Origin: Patiria pectinifera
Taxonomy: Eukaryota > Echinodermata > Asteroidea > Valvatida > Asterinidae
Assembly: GCA_029964075.1 (NCBI GenBank)
Contig: CM057147.1
Coordinates: 14,467,513-14,531,512 of the forward strand
Reading direction: 5' to 3'
Length of the DNA: 64,000 bases
Position numbers and translations under genes: made by a program. The notes under the pieces are model-generated. The model was not told the DNA's origin. It saw only the letters and a program-made list of their open reading frames with translations, and searched no databases. Shown here in pieces: positions 11,901 through 20,126 of this stretch (the stretch's first letter is position 1; every line of letters begins with the position of its first letter).

Positions 11901-14900
11901 ATACAGCTGAAGCTGAGCTGAAACTTCATCAGGTTAGTTGTTCAGTATCCTTCATTAGATTTTGAACACTTTTGTTGCTTCAAACGAACAAAGTGCACAA
12001 ATTACAAATGATGGACTATATCTTTAAATATTGTAAAAGGAAAAATATTTCCCCAATGTTAAAGGGAATGTACATCATTGGCTTTTGAAATGAACTATTT
12101 GAGGGGTTAGTATGTAATAGATCAAATATTGTTACACTGACACGTTTGAAGTTTTGTGTTCGAAAATGCTGAAAAAAAACCAAGAAAAACAAAAGTGTTC
12201 AAGTTCTCTGGCTCCCTGACTCCATTGAAGAGGAAATGCAGTCCTTCATTTTTAAGGAGCGCGATCGCGCAGGCGCTCCTACTGCGCTCCTCGACTGTCT
12301 CGAAGGAGCGCCAAAAATAGCGCTCCTCAGAAATCCAAAAGAGGGCTCGTCAAACACGGGAAGTTTAAAAATAAGAAGTGATAAAACGCAAAGGATTTCA
12401 AGTCTGAAGCTACACGTATTTTTCGTTGGTATAATGCCCAAACTCACGTTAATATAATATGCCGCTGAACATCGCTAAAAAATGAACGAACATCGAGCTC
12501 GTACGTACTGTAAAGATCGTGTGTGTACGTACAGCGGTTGTATACTGTGCGTGCACAATCTGCATATCGCATAGAGCTGCATGAAAACACGTGGGCCCGT
12601 ACGTGCGAGTGCAGCAATGACTGGTTCCCGCTGCGCCGCGTACTAAGTCCCAATGAAGGCATGATGAAAATGCGGTAACCAGTCAAAGTAATAGTCGCGC
12701 GCGGTGCAATGCACTGCCGTACAGTGTTTTGCGTGCAGGCCGGACGGAATAGACATCGTAAAAATGCCAAGAAAACAACGATTGAGAAGGACGATCTTTG
12801 CAAGCTTATTCACAGAACTTGATCTCTCTTGTCTGTGTATGTATTTCCCGTGTTCATGAATTTATTTTGAGGAAGTTTTACTGGTATGTGAAGTGAAACG
12901 ATGCAGCGTGTTTCACCGAAATCCTATACCGTAAAACGTGTCTCATTGCCGGCCCACCACACACAGTTCATCACAAACGCTCGTACTAGTGCGAAGTTCA
13001 GACGTTGTTAGCCAGTTTCTCGTCGTGACTAGCATTGTGTATATGGCATACTTGACCTGCATTTTCCATTATTTTTAAGATTATCGACGGCAGATATTTT
13101 CGATAAAACTTAAGGCAAGTTTGTGTCATTTTGAGGCCATTTTTGTATAGATTTCGTAGAGCAATTAAAATAGTTCAGGCTGAAACTTTCATATATTTTT
13201 AACGAATCTGAAAGCAAATATTCAGTTGCTTTATGTGCCGTTTATTAACTCTCTATTTTCCAAGTATAATCAAGTGATGAACCAACTGACAACTGTATTA
13301 AAAAATGAAAGCCTAAGCAGTAGTCAAACCTTTTATTAATCTCCATTTAGTTAGTTTTTTAAAATAAATTTTACCTTGTCTTACAGTTACAAAAACAAAA
13401 AAAGTAATGCAACTTGAGCATATGTTATTATGCAAAAACTAATAATAACGCAGCCCCTTGAATAAATCCTTATGTCAAAATAAAACAAAAACAATGGTAA
13501 CCCGTCGTTTTACCACTGTTTATCCGTAGATTTTAAGGAGAGCGATTTGCTCTCCTCAAATATTTGAGGAGAGCGATTTATAGCTCTCCTGGATTTTCTT
13601 TAAATGAAGGACTGGATATGGATCAATTTATAAATGCCAGAAAATAGTAAAGTAAGGGAACCAGTCTAGCTGGCCTGCACCCGTTCATGAACATGTAACC
13701 AATAGCAAACAAAATTTGGACTGCAAAAAAATTGTAAATTTGGAGCGGTAGTTAAAAGATAGTTGGGTTTTTCCAACAATGGTCGGCTGACCGACCACCG
13801 TTGGGAATTTATACAAAAATACCACTTTTCTTGAAAATGACTTCACACCAGGTGCCATAATTTTACAGGATGCTTTAGACTGTCATTTACCAACATAACA
13901 ATAATATTAATATTAATAATAATATTGGACATTTATAAAGCGCAAACATATCCACCGTGAGGTGCTCAAGGCGCTATACATAATTGTAAACAAGCAAAAC
14001 AGCAGCAAAAATAGGTAAACAAAATCAATATGAATTAATAAACAAACTAAACAAATGAAGGTAAGCAACGGAAGAGCAGAAAAACAAACAAAAACATAAA
14101 TGCAAGGGATTAATTGAAAGCTAACGACATGAGGTGAGTTTTGAGAGCTGTTTTGAAGGACTGGATGGTTTCTGAGGTTTTGATGTGAATAGGTAGCCGA
14201 TTCCACAGACGAGGTGCTGCTACAGAGAATGACCTGTCTCCCCAAATACGGTGTGATTTTGGCTCATGTAGTAGATGCTTGTTACTGGATCGGAGAGTGC
14301 GGGAGGGTCTGTAAGTGGAAAGCATGTCCATGATGTATGAGGGGCTTTGCCATTTAGAGCTTTGTAAACCAACAACATCATTTTATAGATTATCCAAGAG
14401 GAGACTGGTAACCAGTGTAGATTTTTCAAGATTGGGGTGATGTGGGAGGATTTTCTGGTTAATGTGACCACACGTGCAGCAGTGTTCTGAATACGTTGGA
14501 GCCTGGTGAGTTGTTCTTGAAAGACCAAACAAAGGAAATTCCCCATGTCTAGCCTCGACGTAACAAAAGAATGTATGATTTGTTCAGTTGAGTTGCGGTT
14601 CAGATATTTTCTGACAACATCCTAGTAAGGTATTTCGTAAAAATTTGGTAGTTTTGTATTTCGATGTTTGCAAATGTTGTATATTCCCTTTAACAAAATT
14701 GAACACAGGCAATGTTTTCTCCAAACATTTATACGGAACTGAAATAAAAAGAGGACCTTATGTACGCAACATACCCTCCCAATTTTATTTTACTGAGACT
14801 CGCGCAATCTTTCATTACATTAAATTGGTTAGTATAAGTTATATGAGCAAGACTACACAAACCTACACACAAGTACAACTAAGAGTACTGTATAAGTGCT

Positions 14901-16371
14901 CCAAGAAATACATTTTGAGAGGTTTACCCACTACAAAAATTTAAACATACATTTTGGGTAATTTATTATTGAATCAGTGCACTATGTGCAGCAGTGTACT
15001 TTCATCAAATTTCTACTCATTACTTTGATGTCCATGATTTACTTGCCAGGTGCGTACAATGAATCACCGATGATGACATGGGGTGAGATCTCAGACACAC
15101 CATTCCGATTGGACGGATCAGAGACACCAGTACACAACACCAGGGGCCCTTCATTTACAGTGAGTTTACAGTTGCATTGTGGAACCTGCAATTTGGGGCC
15201 TAAAACTTGGGAGCTAGTCATATTTTTTTTTACTATATTGTAATAATAATAATAATAAAACACTCAACAAAAAAAGAAAGTCCCCCCTCAATACTTTTTT
15301 GTCTAACTCAAAAACTACTGAGCACCTCTCGCTCAAATAACGACTAATCAGTACAGAAATTCCTTAGCAATCCAGCCATACTCTTTATTTGGCCCAAAAC
15401 AGTGATAATGTGTACGAATTTATGCAATTTATGACAAGTGATACCGAAAACAGATGCACTTTTGTATACGTGCAAGTTGTGGTTCACACTCACCTTACAC
15501 GTATACAGAACTGGAACTTTTTTGGGGGTACCATTTGCCATAAATTGCATAATTTTGTACACGTTATCTCTGTTTTGAGCCAAACAGAGAGTATGGCTGG
15601 ATTGCTAAGGAATTTCTGTATTGATCAGTCGTAATTTGAGCAAGATGTGCCCAGTAGTTTTTGAGTTAGACAAAAAAGTATTAAGGGGGGACTTTGTTTT
15701 TTGGTTGAGTGCATGTAATAATGTGCATTTATAAAGTGCACGTATCCATCGGTATTGGTGCTCATGGCGCCAGCGGTACTTTCCTCGCCTTCCACCGCTG
15801 TTACCCGGGTTCGAATCCCGCCTGGGCCGACATGTGGATTGGGTTTTCAGTCCCTGCCTGATTCCGTGGGTTTTCCCTAGAATATCATGGATTCTGGGGT
15901 TTTTCTCCCACCTCTGAAACTGCAATTTCCTTCCACATTTTCTACTAAGTCTTATCCATCCTGTTCTGGCGCTTGCGCTGTTGGATGTTGTCGAAATAAA
16001 TATGTGAATAAAAATAAATAAGATTATCGTATTATTTTCTTCATCCAATTAAATGGAATACTCAAAACCAAATGTCCTGTGCTCAACCCTTTGAAATTGC
16101 ATCTCAGTGAGCTCTACTTTTGAGACAATTTTGATGGCCGTTTCTAAATGCTTTTGTTTTGTCCTGCGGAATAATTTATTATTATCTCATGAAACGAGGG
16201 AGGTTTTCAGATTCTGGAAATGACTTACGACTTGCAAATTGTATTTGTTTCTTAGATAGCGAACGTTCCCAGGAAGGAACGCCTAACCTTATCCCTGGTG
16301 GAGGAAGTTTCTAAGAAACACCGAGCCAAGAAACAGAAGGCTTTGCAGAGGGTTACAGAGTCACTCGTAAG
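2791..16371 (+). CDS. ESS2: ESS2 splicing factor homologue (DGCR14/ESS2), 3' end missing
   Basis: ESS2 (DGCR14 in human) is a nuclear protein associated with spliceosomal C complexes. Seven exons join in phase: 2791-2916, 3813-3984, 6769-6909, 8497-8763, 10390-10641, 15050-15159 and 16256-16371. They give 394 codons plus two bases. Hallmarks in order are VLDEESYLE, IIQRDFFPDV, QKEYLEA, PATFETPDV, TSEDNAAFEEIM, KHAWLYEAEE, TWGYKTKNAVMY, FKKPTVQQVVHKNTHF, NESPMMTWGEI, GSETP and KKQKALQRVTESL. All align with human ESS2 as I know it. The human protein is about 476 residues, so roughly the last 80-90 are absent. They should follow 16371 in phase 2, and the 500-base gap at 18357-18856 is the obvious place. 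The start ATG has a good context (AAAACCATGG). Introns carry many transposons. Confidence 0.93.
3813..3984 (+). CDS. ESS2: ESS2 exon 2
   Basis: Acceptor CCCCATTCAG|GAT; donor CCTT|GTAAGC (phase 1). It encodes DLEKIIQRDFFPDV and QKEYLEARE, the most conserved N-terminal block of the family. The split codon joined to exon 3 becomes Tyr, giving APYAEATPATFETP, which matches PPYVTPATFETP in human. Confidence 0.93.
4460..4807. mobile_element. TTAA-bounded MITE, piggyBac-like
   Basis: It is bounded by TTAA on both sides, with termini TTAATCCTAACCC and, inverted, TTAACCCTAACCCCCC. The interior repeats a 17-base phrase, TTTGGAGGATTGAGGCT, several times. The TTAA target duplication and CCC-starting ends are typical of the piggyBac superfamily. 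It lies in ESS2 intron 2. Related copies are at 25824-26245, 44822-45130, 48509-48942 and 53430-53648. Confidence 0.7.
5040..5232 (-). mobile_element. tRNA-derived SINE, family A
   Basis: On the minus strand the head reads GCGGTACTTTCCTCGCC and then CACCGCTGTGACCCGGGTTC, with a polymerase III box B. A unique body follows (CAGTCCCTGCCTGATTCC). Two further copies, at 8843-9104 and 15768-16020, share both head and body, which defines a dispersed SINE family. Confidence 0.78.
5534..5777. mobile_element. Hairpin MITE
   Basis: The arms are inverted copies of about 70 bases, starting GGGCCAATTTCACGGCGCTG and containing AAGTCTGGCTTATAAAAGCA, around a core of about 100 bases. The right arm and the 240 bases after it (5690-6007) are repeated directly at 6384-6725, so this copy was partly duplicated in tandem. 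Confidence 0.75.
6011..6379. mobile_element. Harbinger-like MITE, copy 1
   Basis: Inverted ends GGCCAAAAA...TTTGGCC are flanked by TTA on each side, with CAGTTTCTGG / CCAGAAACCAG just inside. A three-base TTA duplication with GG-starting ends fits PIF/Harbinger elements. The same ends occur at 9907-10275. It sits exactly between the two direct copies 5690-6007 and 6384-6725. Confidence 0.6.
6384..6725 (+). repeat. Direct duplicate of 5690-6007
   Basis: The block from ATGAAAATCACATG through AAGCTTGCAGTT repeats the upstream block in the same orientation with scattered changes. The pair flanks the MITE at 6011-6379. It lies in ESS2 intron 2. Confidence 0.8.
6769..6909 (+). CDS. ESS2: ESS2 exon 3
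   Basis: Acceptor GTGCACAG|AT; donor AAAG|GTAGAT (phase 1). It encodes PATFETPDV, then a low-complexity charged stretch rich in Arg, Gln, Glu and Lys. This part is also poorly conserved and charged in other ESS2 proteins. Confidence 0.9.
7228..7376 (+). mobile_element. Truncated relative of the 44822-45130 MITE
   Basis: The stretch containing CCCTCCAGGGTAT, GCCAGAAACTCTGCC and GGCCAAACTGCCTCAGAGTC follows the same order as the interior of the TTAA-bounded element at 44822-45130. The terminal TTAA sequences are missing here. Confidence 0.6.
7567..8100 (+). mobile_element. TTAA MITE family T1, copy 1
   Basis: It is bounded by TTAA, with imperfect inverted ends TTAAAGGGAATGTACA and, inverted, TTAAAGGGAATATACA. 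Internal landmarks include GAGGGGTTAGTATAATAGAT and GGTCGGCCGACCACCGTTGG. Other copies are at 12059-14693 (interrupted), 54597-55124 (inverted) and 42034-42180 (fragment). It lies in ESS2 intron 3. Confidence 0.8.
8497..8763 (+). CDS. ESS2: ESS2 exon 4
   Basis: Acceptor TTTCTCAG|AT; donor GAAG|GTACTG (phase 1). It encodes LDKYLAKHTSEDNAAFEEIM, KHAWLYEAEE and TWGYKTKNAVMYVPEG, which align with human DVFLSRYTSEDNASFQEIM, RHAWLYQAEE and TWKYKAKNSLMYYPEG. The exon is markedly more GC-rich than its introns. Confidence 0.95.
8843..9104 (+). mobile_element. tRNA-derived SINE, family A
   Basis: The head reads GGTTGGCTTAGCGGTACTTT with a box A-like TGGCTTAGCGG. The body CAGTCCCTACCTGATTCCGT follows, with an AT-rich AATAAATAAATAAAT tail. 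Box B is damaged here, in contrast to the copy at 15768. It starts 80 bases after ESS2 exon 4, just past a poly-G run. Confidence 0.75.
9488..9763 (-). mobile_element. tRNA-derived SINE, family B
   Basis: On the minus strand the head starts near TGGTCCAATGGTCAGGG with box B-like GGTTTGAACCCC. Then come GGGCAAGACACTTTACTAC and CCTCTCTCCACCCAGGAGTA, and a tail of GCGCAGTATAAATGTATAAA. Copies sit at 36186-36458, 39052-39202 and 47611-47850. The central block resembles a widely conserved invertebrate SINE domain; I cannot confirm which. Confidence 0.75.
9907..10275. mobile_element. Harbinger-like MITE, copy 2
   Basis: Left end TTAGGCCAAAAAAAAAAA with CGGTCTCTGGTCAG; right end CTGACCAGAGACCG and GGCCTTA, inverted. 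The ends and the internal phrase GCGGCGACGCGGCTTTTTTT match the element at 6011-6379. It lies in ESS2 intron 4, about 115 bases before exon 5. Confidence 0.62.
10390..10641 (+). CDS. ESS2: ESS2 exon 5
   Basis: Acceptor GTTCTCCAG|GA; donor CCAG|GTAGGT (phase 1). It encodes EEQIFKKPTVQQVVHKNTHF, then an Ala/Lys/Ser-rich helix-like stretch, then GHDGKEI and FSFVGTPSPVPG. The human counterparts are EEQLFKKPRQVVHKNTRF and FGFVATPSPAPG. Confidence 0.95.
10660..10860. repeat. Degenerate AGTAC-rich microsatellite
   Basis: Irregular runs of GAGTAC, GTACGAGTAC and GTACAAG repeat on the two strands. It starts 20 bases after the exon 5 donor. The motif resembles the large array at 28931-30130. Confidence 0.7.
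11510..12027. mobile_element. TTAA MITE family T2
   Basis: Inverted ends TTAAAGCTATAGTCCATCAT and, on the other strand, TTTAAAGATATAGTCCATCAT are bounded by TTAA. Internal landmarks AATTATTCTTTCTGGCA and CTTGCAAGCATTTGC-like sequences recur in related copies at 17269-18270, 50207-50756 and 53079-53433, all about 350-1000 bases. Confidence 0.72.
12239..13613. mobile_element. Non-autonomous DNA element inside a T1 MITE
   Basis: Short imperfect inverted ends, CAGTCCTTCATTTTTAAGGA on the left and, inverted, CAGTCCTTCATTTAAAGAAA on the right, bracket 1.37 kb without any long open frame. The interior has GGAGCGC and GGAGAGC phrases near both ends. Its boundaries are also shown by the interruption of the surrounding T1 element. 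Confidence 0.62.
13894..14620 (-). mobile_element. 5'-truncated CR1/L2-type LINE, reverse-transcriptase tail
   Basis: On the minus strand two frames together read the well-known C-terminal end of CR1/L2-type LINE polyproteins: LQRIQNTAARVV, HITPILKNLHWLPV and YKALNGKAP in one frame (to about 14340), then YRPSRTLRSSNKHLL, SFSVAAPRLWNRLP and FKTALKTHL in another (14331-14110). A frameshift lies between them, so the copy is dead. The 3' end is an ATT-rich microsatellite (13894-13925). It is inserted in the T1 element. Confidence 0.85.
15050..15159 (+). CDS. ESS2: ESS2 exon 6
   Basis: Acceptor ACTTGCCAG|GT; donor ACA|GTGAGT (phase 0). It encodes YNESPMMTWGEI, TPFRLDGSETP and GPSFT. The NESPMMTWGE block is the strongest signature of the ESS2 family. 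Confidence 0.96.
15261..15711. mobile_element. Foldback MITE with long arms
   Basis: The two halves are near-complete inverted copies, from CACTCAACAAAAAAAGAAAG on the left to its inverse near 15711. Paired phrases include AATACTTTTTTGTCTAACTC, TCCTTAGCAATCCAGCCATA and ATGCAATTTATG. The transcript of either strand would form a hairpin of about 200 base pairs in ESS2 intron 6. Confidence 0.8.
15768..16020 (+). mobile_element. tRNA-derived SINE, family A
   Basis: This is the best-preserved copy. The head is GCGGTACTTTCCTCGCC followed by CCGGGTTCGAATCCCGCC (intact box B), then the body CAGTCCCTGCCTGATTCCGT and an AATAAAAATAAATAA tail. Confidence 0.8.
16256..16371 (+). CDS. ESS2: ESS2 exon 7 (last visible)
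   Basis: Acceptor GTTTCTTAG|ATA; donor GTAAG|GTAGGA (phase 2). It encodes IANVPRKERLTLSLVEEV and KKHRAKKQKALQRVTESL, aligned with the human block ending RRVTENLASLTPKG. The conserved LTPKGLSP-like continuation was not found anywhere between 16372 and 26361. Confidence 0.92.
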
Positions 16372-16436
16372 GTAGGAAAATGGGAAAAGAAAATCCCAAA
16401 TGGGAATGCTATTCCAAAACAGTTTTAAGATTACTA

Positions 16437-17041
16437 CAGTGGAACGCCGCTATAACGAACATCGTGGGATCCACTGAAAGTGTTCGTAATAACAATCGTT
16501 CGGTATAGCGATTTTGAACCGCCAGTACCTTCTTTTGACCTGAATATTGAAGTCGCTGAACTGGCATTTCTCACATCCCGCCGCCACACGAGGAATCGTC
16601 ACGAAACTCAGAAACGGGTGGTTTTACCTTTTATTCCTTGGGGAAATAATAGCCACCTATCGCTCTTTAACATTCAAACATGATATAACCGTGGGTGGTT
16701 TGATGTTCGGGAATTAAAAGTGGCCCAAACAGTGTTTAATACATGTACAACTGGTAGATTTTTTTGTTAATCTGTTGACTTTTTTCAACAATGATGTTCG
16801 GTACGTTTTGTACATTAAAACCGGGAGCCAAGGATGAAGTCAGGCATGCAAGTTTTCCTCGGATCAGCTAATTTCCTCGTTTTTCACTTCAGACTTTTGC
16901 CATTTAAAATTGAAAAACACTGTACAAAGTCCTGTAAACATTGGAATTTCCTCGTTTTTTGTTAATTCCAAGTTGCACGCCTGTGAAGTTCGTATAGCCA
17001 AATGTTCGGTATAGCGGTGTTCGGTATAGCGGCGCCCACTG
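16437..17041. mobile_element. Tigger/pogo-like non-autonomous element
   Basis: Inverted ends CAGTGGAACGCCGCTATAAC and, inverted, CAGTGGGCGCCGCTATACC are flanked by TA on both sides. TTCGGTATAGCG repeats occur just inside. Ends of the form CAGTGG...CGCTATAACGAAC with a TA duplication are typical of Tigger/pogo elements. No transposase frame is left. It begins 65 bases after ESS2 exon 7. Confidence 0.78.
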
Positions 17042-17268
17042 TAGTACCAAAAATGTTGCTAGAACACTGGCAATTACCCACAATTTGGTCGAAAATGTCC
17101 TATCAACAAAAATCATCTTGATAATACTGTCTCATGTATAAGTACATCATCTGTGTTGAAAATGTGAACCAGTGCTGTTAATTCATGGTATGCATTGTCT
17201 GAGTGGTCATTCATCCCAAAAGTAATCTACCAACTTATTATCAAAGCTTGAACACCCAAATGGCTGTT

Positions 17269-18270
17269 GAAGGTAGAGTAGACCATTTGTGACCTGTTGT
17301 CAAAATCAGACTTTTCTTGGCAGAATGTCGAAAATGGTATTTTTACATATTGTTGACATATGTTCTTTTTCCTTTTAATAGGTGGTTTAATTTTTGAAAC
17401 CGGTCATTCCTTGGCAGAGTTACGCAATTTTGAAGTTCATTGTGTCGAAAAGTAGAAAACGGAGCAAATGGCCACGAACGTCACAAAACAGTTATTTCTT
17501 TAACTGGTATACCATATCAAAATCATCCAAAATAGTATATAAAGAGTTCAAATTAGGGTTTCAAACTTTTATAATATATTTTAGACATGTTCAGGATTAC
17601 AAATATGCAAAAATTTGAAAATCAATAAAAATCACCCCACAGCATTTGTTTGGCCCTATCTCAATTTCAACCTCTGCCCAGAAGCGTCTGCTTCTGACAG
17701 AACAGGTCACATTTGTCATCGGTGCATTTTTTTCCGTTTGAAGCAACAAAAGTGCTCAAAATCTAAAGGCGGGTGTTTAACAACTAGCCTGATCAAGTTT
17801 TAGCTCTGGGAATGCTGTATATTTCGGAAAAAAACACAATTCTGGATCTCAATTTCAAGTCAAAAGTTGCCGGGTTGTGACACGTAAACCCCAAAATCAG
17901 CATTCGGGACATGATTCTCATTCGGCTGATTGTTGCTACGTGATGTCACACACTGAACCGACCATTCTCGCTAGTAATAGCAACTGTGTGCGCGCATGTA
18001 TGCGCCATGTTATAGCTTGCAAACCTCCATTCACGTATTCGCCCAATTACAAACCAACTGCCAATGGAAATTTCCGAAAGTGTGTCACTTGACACATCTT
18101 TGCAAATGACCTTCGTTTATTGTTTTCTTCAAAATGACAGCATGCCAGAAAGAATAATTTCACAGGGAGTTTAGTGTCGGTACTATCTTTAAACCAAGTA
18201 CATGTAAGCTTTTTAACAATGATTTGGTCAGGTAGTTTTGGATAGATGTAAATGGTCTTCTGCCTTTAAA
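17269..18270. mobile_element. TTAA-type MITE family T2, long copy
   Basis: Left end GAAGGTAGAGTAGACCATTT; right end, inverted, TTTAAAGGCAGAAGACCATT. The interior shares TTTGAAGCAACAAAAGTGCT and AGAATAATTTCACAGGGAGT with the copy at 50207-50756. It may contain two overlapping copies, because it is about twice the usual length. Confidence 0.6.
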
Positions 18271-18356
18271 CAACTCTAATATATCTCCCTGCATTAATAA
18301 TTTTTACTTGGATGTACTGTTTATTTTAACTTTTTTATTTTTTCATCTCAACAACA

Positions 18357-18856
18357 NNNNNNNNNNNNNNNNNNNNNNNNNNNNNNNNNNNNNNNNNNNN
18401 NNNNNNNNNNNNNNNNNNNNNNNNNNNNNNNNNNNNNNNNNNNNNNNNNNNNNNNNNNNNNNNNNNNNNNNNNNNNNNNNNNNNNNNNNNNNNNNNNNNN
18501 NNNNNNNNNNNNNNNNNNNNNNNNNNNNNNNNNNNNNNNNNNNNNNNNNNNNNNNNNNNNNNNNNNNNNNNNNNNNNNNNNNNNNNNNNNNNNNNNNNNN
18601 NNNNNNNNNNNNNNNNNNNNNNNNNNNNNNNNNNNNNNNNNNNNNNNNNNNNNNNNNNNNNNNNNNNNNNNNNNNNNNNNNNNNNNNNNNNNNNNNNNNN
18701 NNNNNNNNNNNNNNNNNNNNNNNNNNNNNNNNNNNNNNNNNNNNNNNNNNNNNNNNNNNNNNNNNNNNNNNNNNNNNNNNNNNNNNNNNNNNNNNNNNNN
18801 NNNNNNNNNNNNNNNNNNNNNNNNNNNNNNNNNNNNNNNNNNNNNNNNNNNNNNNN
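18357..18856. other. Assembly gap of 500 N
   Basis: There are exactly 500 undetermined bases, a round number that suggests a placeholder rather than a measured gap. It lies downstream of the last visible ESS2 exon and may hide the end of that gene. Confidence 0.98.
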
Positions 18857-18859
18857 CTC

Positions 18860-19346
18860 CAATTAGGCCTACCACCCAGATAAAATTTGATTCAACCTCC
18901 ATCCTCCAAAATCATCCGTTATTTTCTTGAATTTAGTCTGTGGAGGGAGACCACTGCCTCGATCCTCCAAAATCCTCTGCCAATTACTGCTATGGTTCGA
19001 GGCAGTGCGAATGGCATTTAGAAGCAGTGCAGATGAAATACGACAACAACACAGGGCTGATTTATGCATGGCTGAACATAACCAATGCAGGATATGGCCT
19101 ACTGCTTTGACATAATGCATCCTCCACAAAAAAAGCGATACATCTTTGCCATTCATCCTCAATCCTCTAAAATCATCCAAAACCGGCAGAAAGATTTTAG
19201 AGGATTGAGGAGGGTTAGGGTTAAGGCAATGGTCTCCCCTCCACTGAACAAATTTAAAAAAATAACAGAGGATTTTGGAGGATTGAGGCTGAATCAAATT
19301 TTTACTTGGTGGCAATTGGAGGATTTTACAGGATGGTTCCTAGCCA
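18860..19346. mobile_element. Rearranged piggyBac-like MITE, partly inverted
   Basis: The sequence from 18867 (AAATTTGATTCAACCTCC) to about 18970 is repeated inverted at 19227-19346. A terminal GGGTTAGGGTTAA sits at 19215-19227. The phrases TCCTCCAAAATCATCC and GAGGATTGAGG tie it to the family at 4460, 25824 and 48509. The left end is lost in the assembly gap. Confidence 0.6.
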
Positions 19347-19734
19347 AAAATGCCTTGATAAATGAAAGTAACAAAGAATACCCTCCGAGACAGCAGTAAT
19401 GCATAAGGTCTATATGATCAATTAAAATGCGCCCTTACCTTTTTCCCCGCACTCAATCTTAATTAATGCAACAAGATTCAAAATATTACAAGACCCTTTT
19501 CAATTCTCACAAAATGCCGTTCTGATGCTGATAACATATTTACCTTGGCTGACTTCATGAAGCCATGAATAGCTTTCGTCTGTTTTGGTAAAAGCATTGG
19601 TGTACATTTTCAATTTGTTGTCAAGTTTTCCTTCTTATAGGCCTATACCAGGTACCGCTAGGTGACACTAATTTCAAATTTATATAAAAAAATAAAAATA
19701 AAAAACGAATTTGGAACTAAGAAAAAGTTTGATT

Positions 19735-20110
19735 TTGTTAAAGGTAAAGTACATCATCTGAGTGTAATTTATGTATTTGCATGTTCGTCTCAACAAAAGT
19801 GCTCAAAATCTAAAGAAGGGTGCTGAACAACTAACCTGTTGAAGTTTTAGGTCAGTGAATGCTGTGTATATTCCGAGAAAACAATTTTCTAGGATCTCCA
19901 TTTCAAATCAAAGGTTGCCGAGTTCTCATTCAGTCGATGGCAGCTGCGCACAATGATGTGCCCTGCGCCAAAAGCCCTTACTGTCATACAGCGCGGGGCA
20001 CAGATCACTACACGAAACAGTCATTGATTCAGCGCGACTTGTTTTTGTTTAATAGTGACGTCACACACGCGCTCAACGATCAGCCAAGAAATGGATGGCA
20101 CAACTCGGTA
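19735..20110 (+). mobile_element. Partial T2-family MITE
   Basis: It begins TTAAAGGTAAAGTACATCAT and carries AACAAAAGTGCTCAAAATCT and ACAACTAACCTG as in the other T2 copies. The right end is not seen; it breaks off where the foldback element at 20127 begins. Confidence 0.6.
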
Positions 20111-20126
20111 GACACATTTAATTGTG

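Larger units (their letters stand above)
12059..14693 (+). mobile_element. TTAA MITE family T1, copy 2, with two nested insertions
   Basis: The outer sequence is a copy of the 7567-8100 element, split into 12059-12238, 13614-13893 and 14621-14693. The first interruption is a 1.37-kb insert (12239-13613) and the second is a LINE fragment (13894-14620). Both TTAA ends are still present. The first piece ends at TGACTCCA; the element resumes with ATGGATCAATTTATAAATG. Confidence 0.78.

Noticed and set aside
18308..18902. Open frames of 175-191 codons
   Set aside because: They consist of undetermined bases in the assembly gap.
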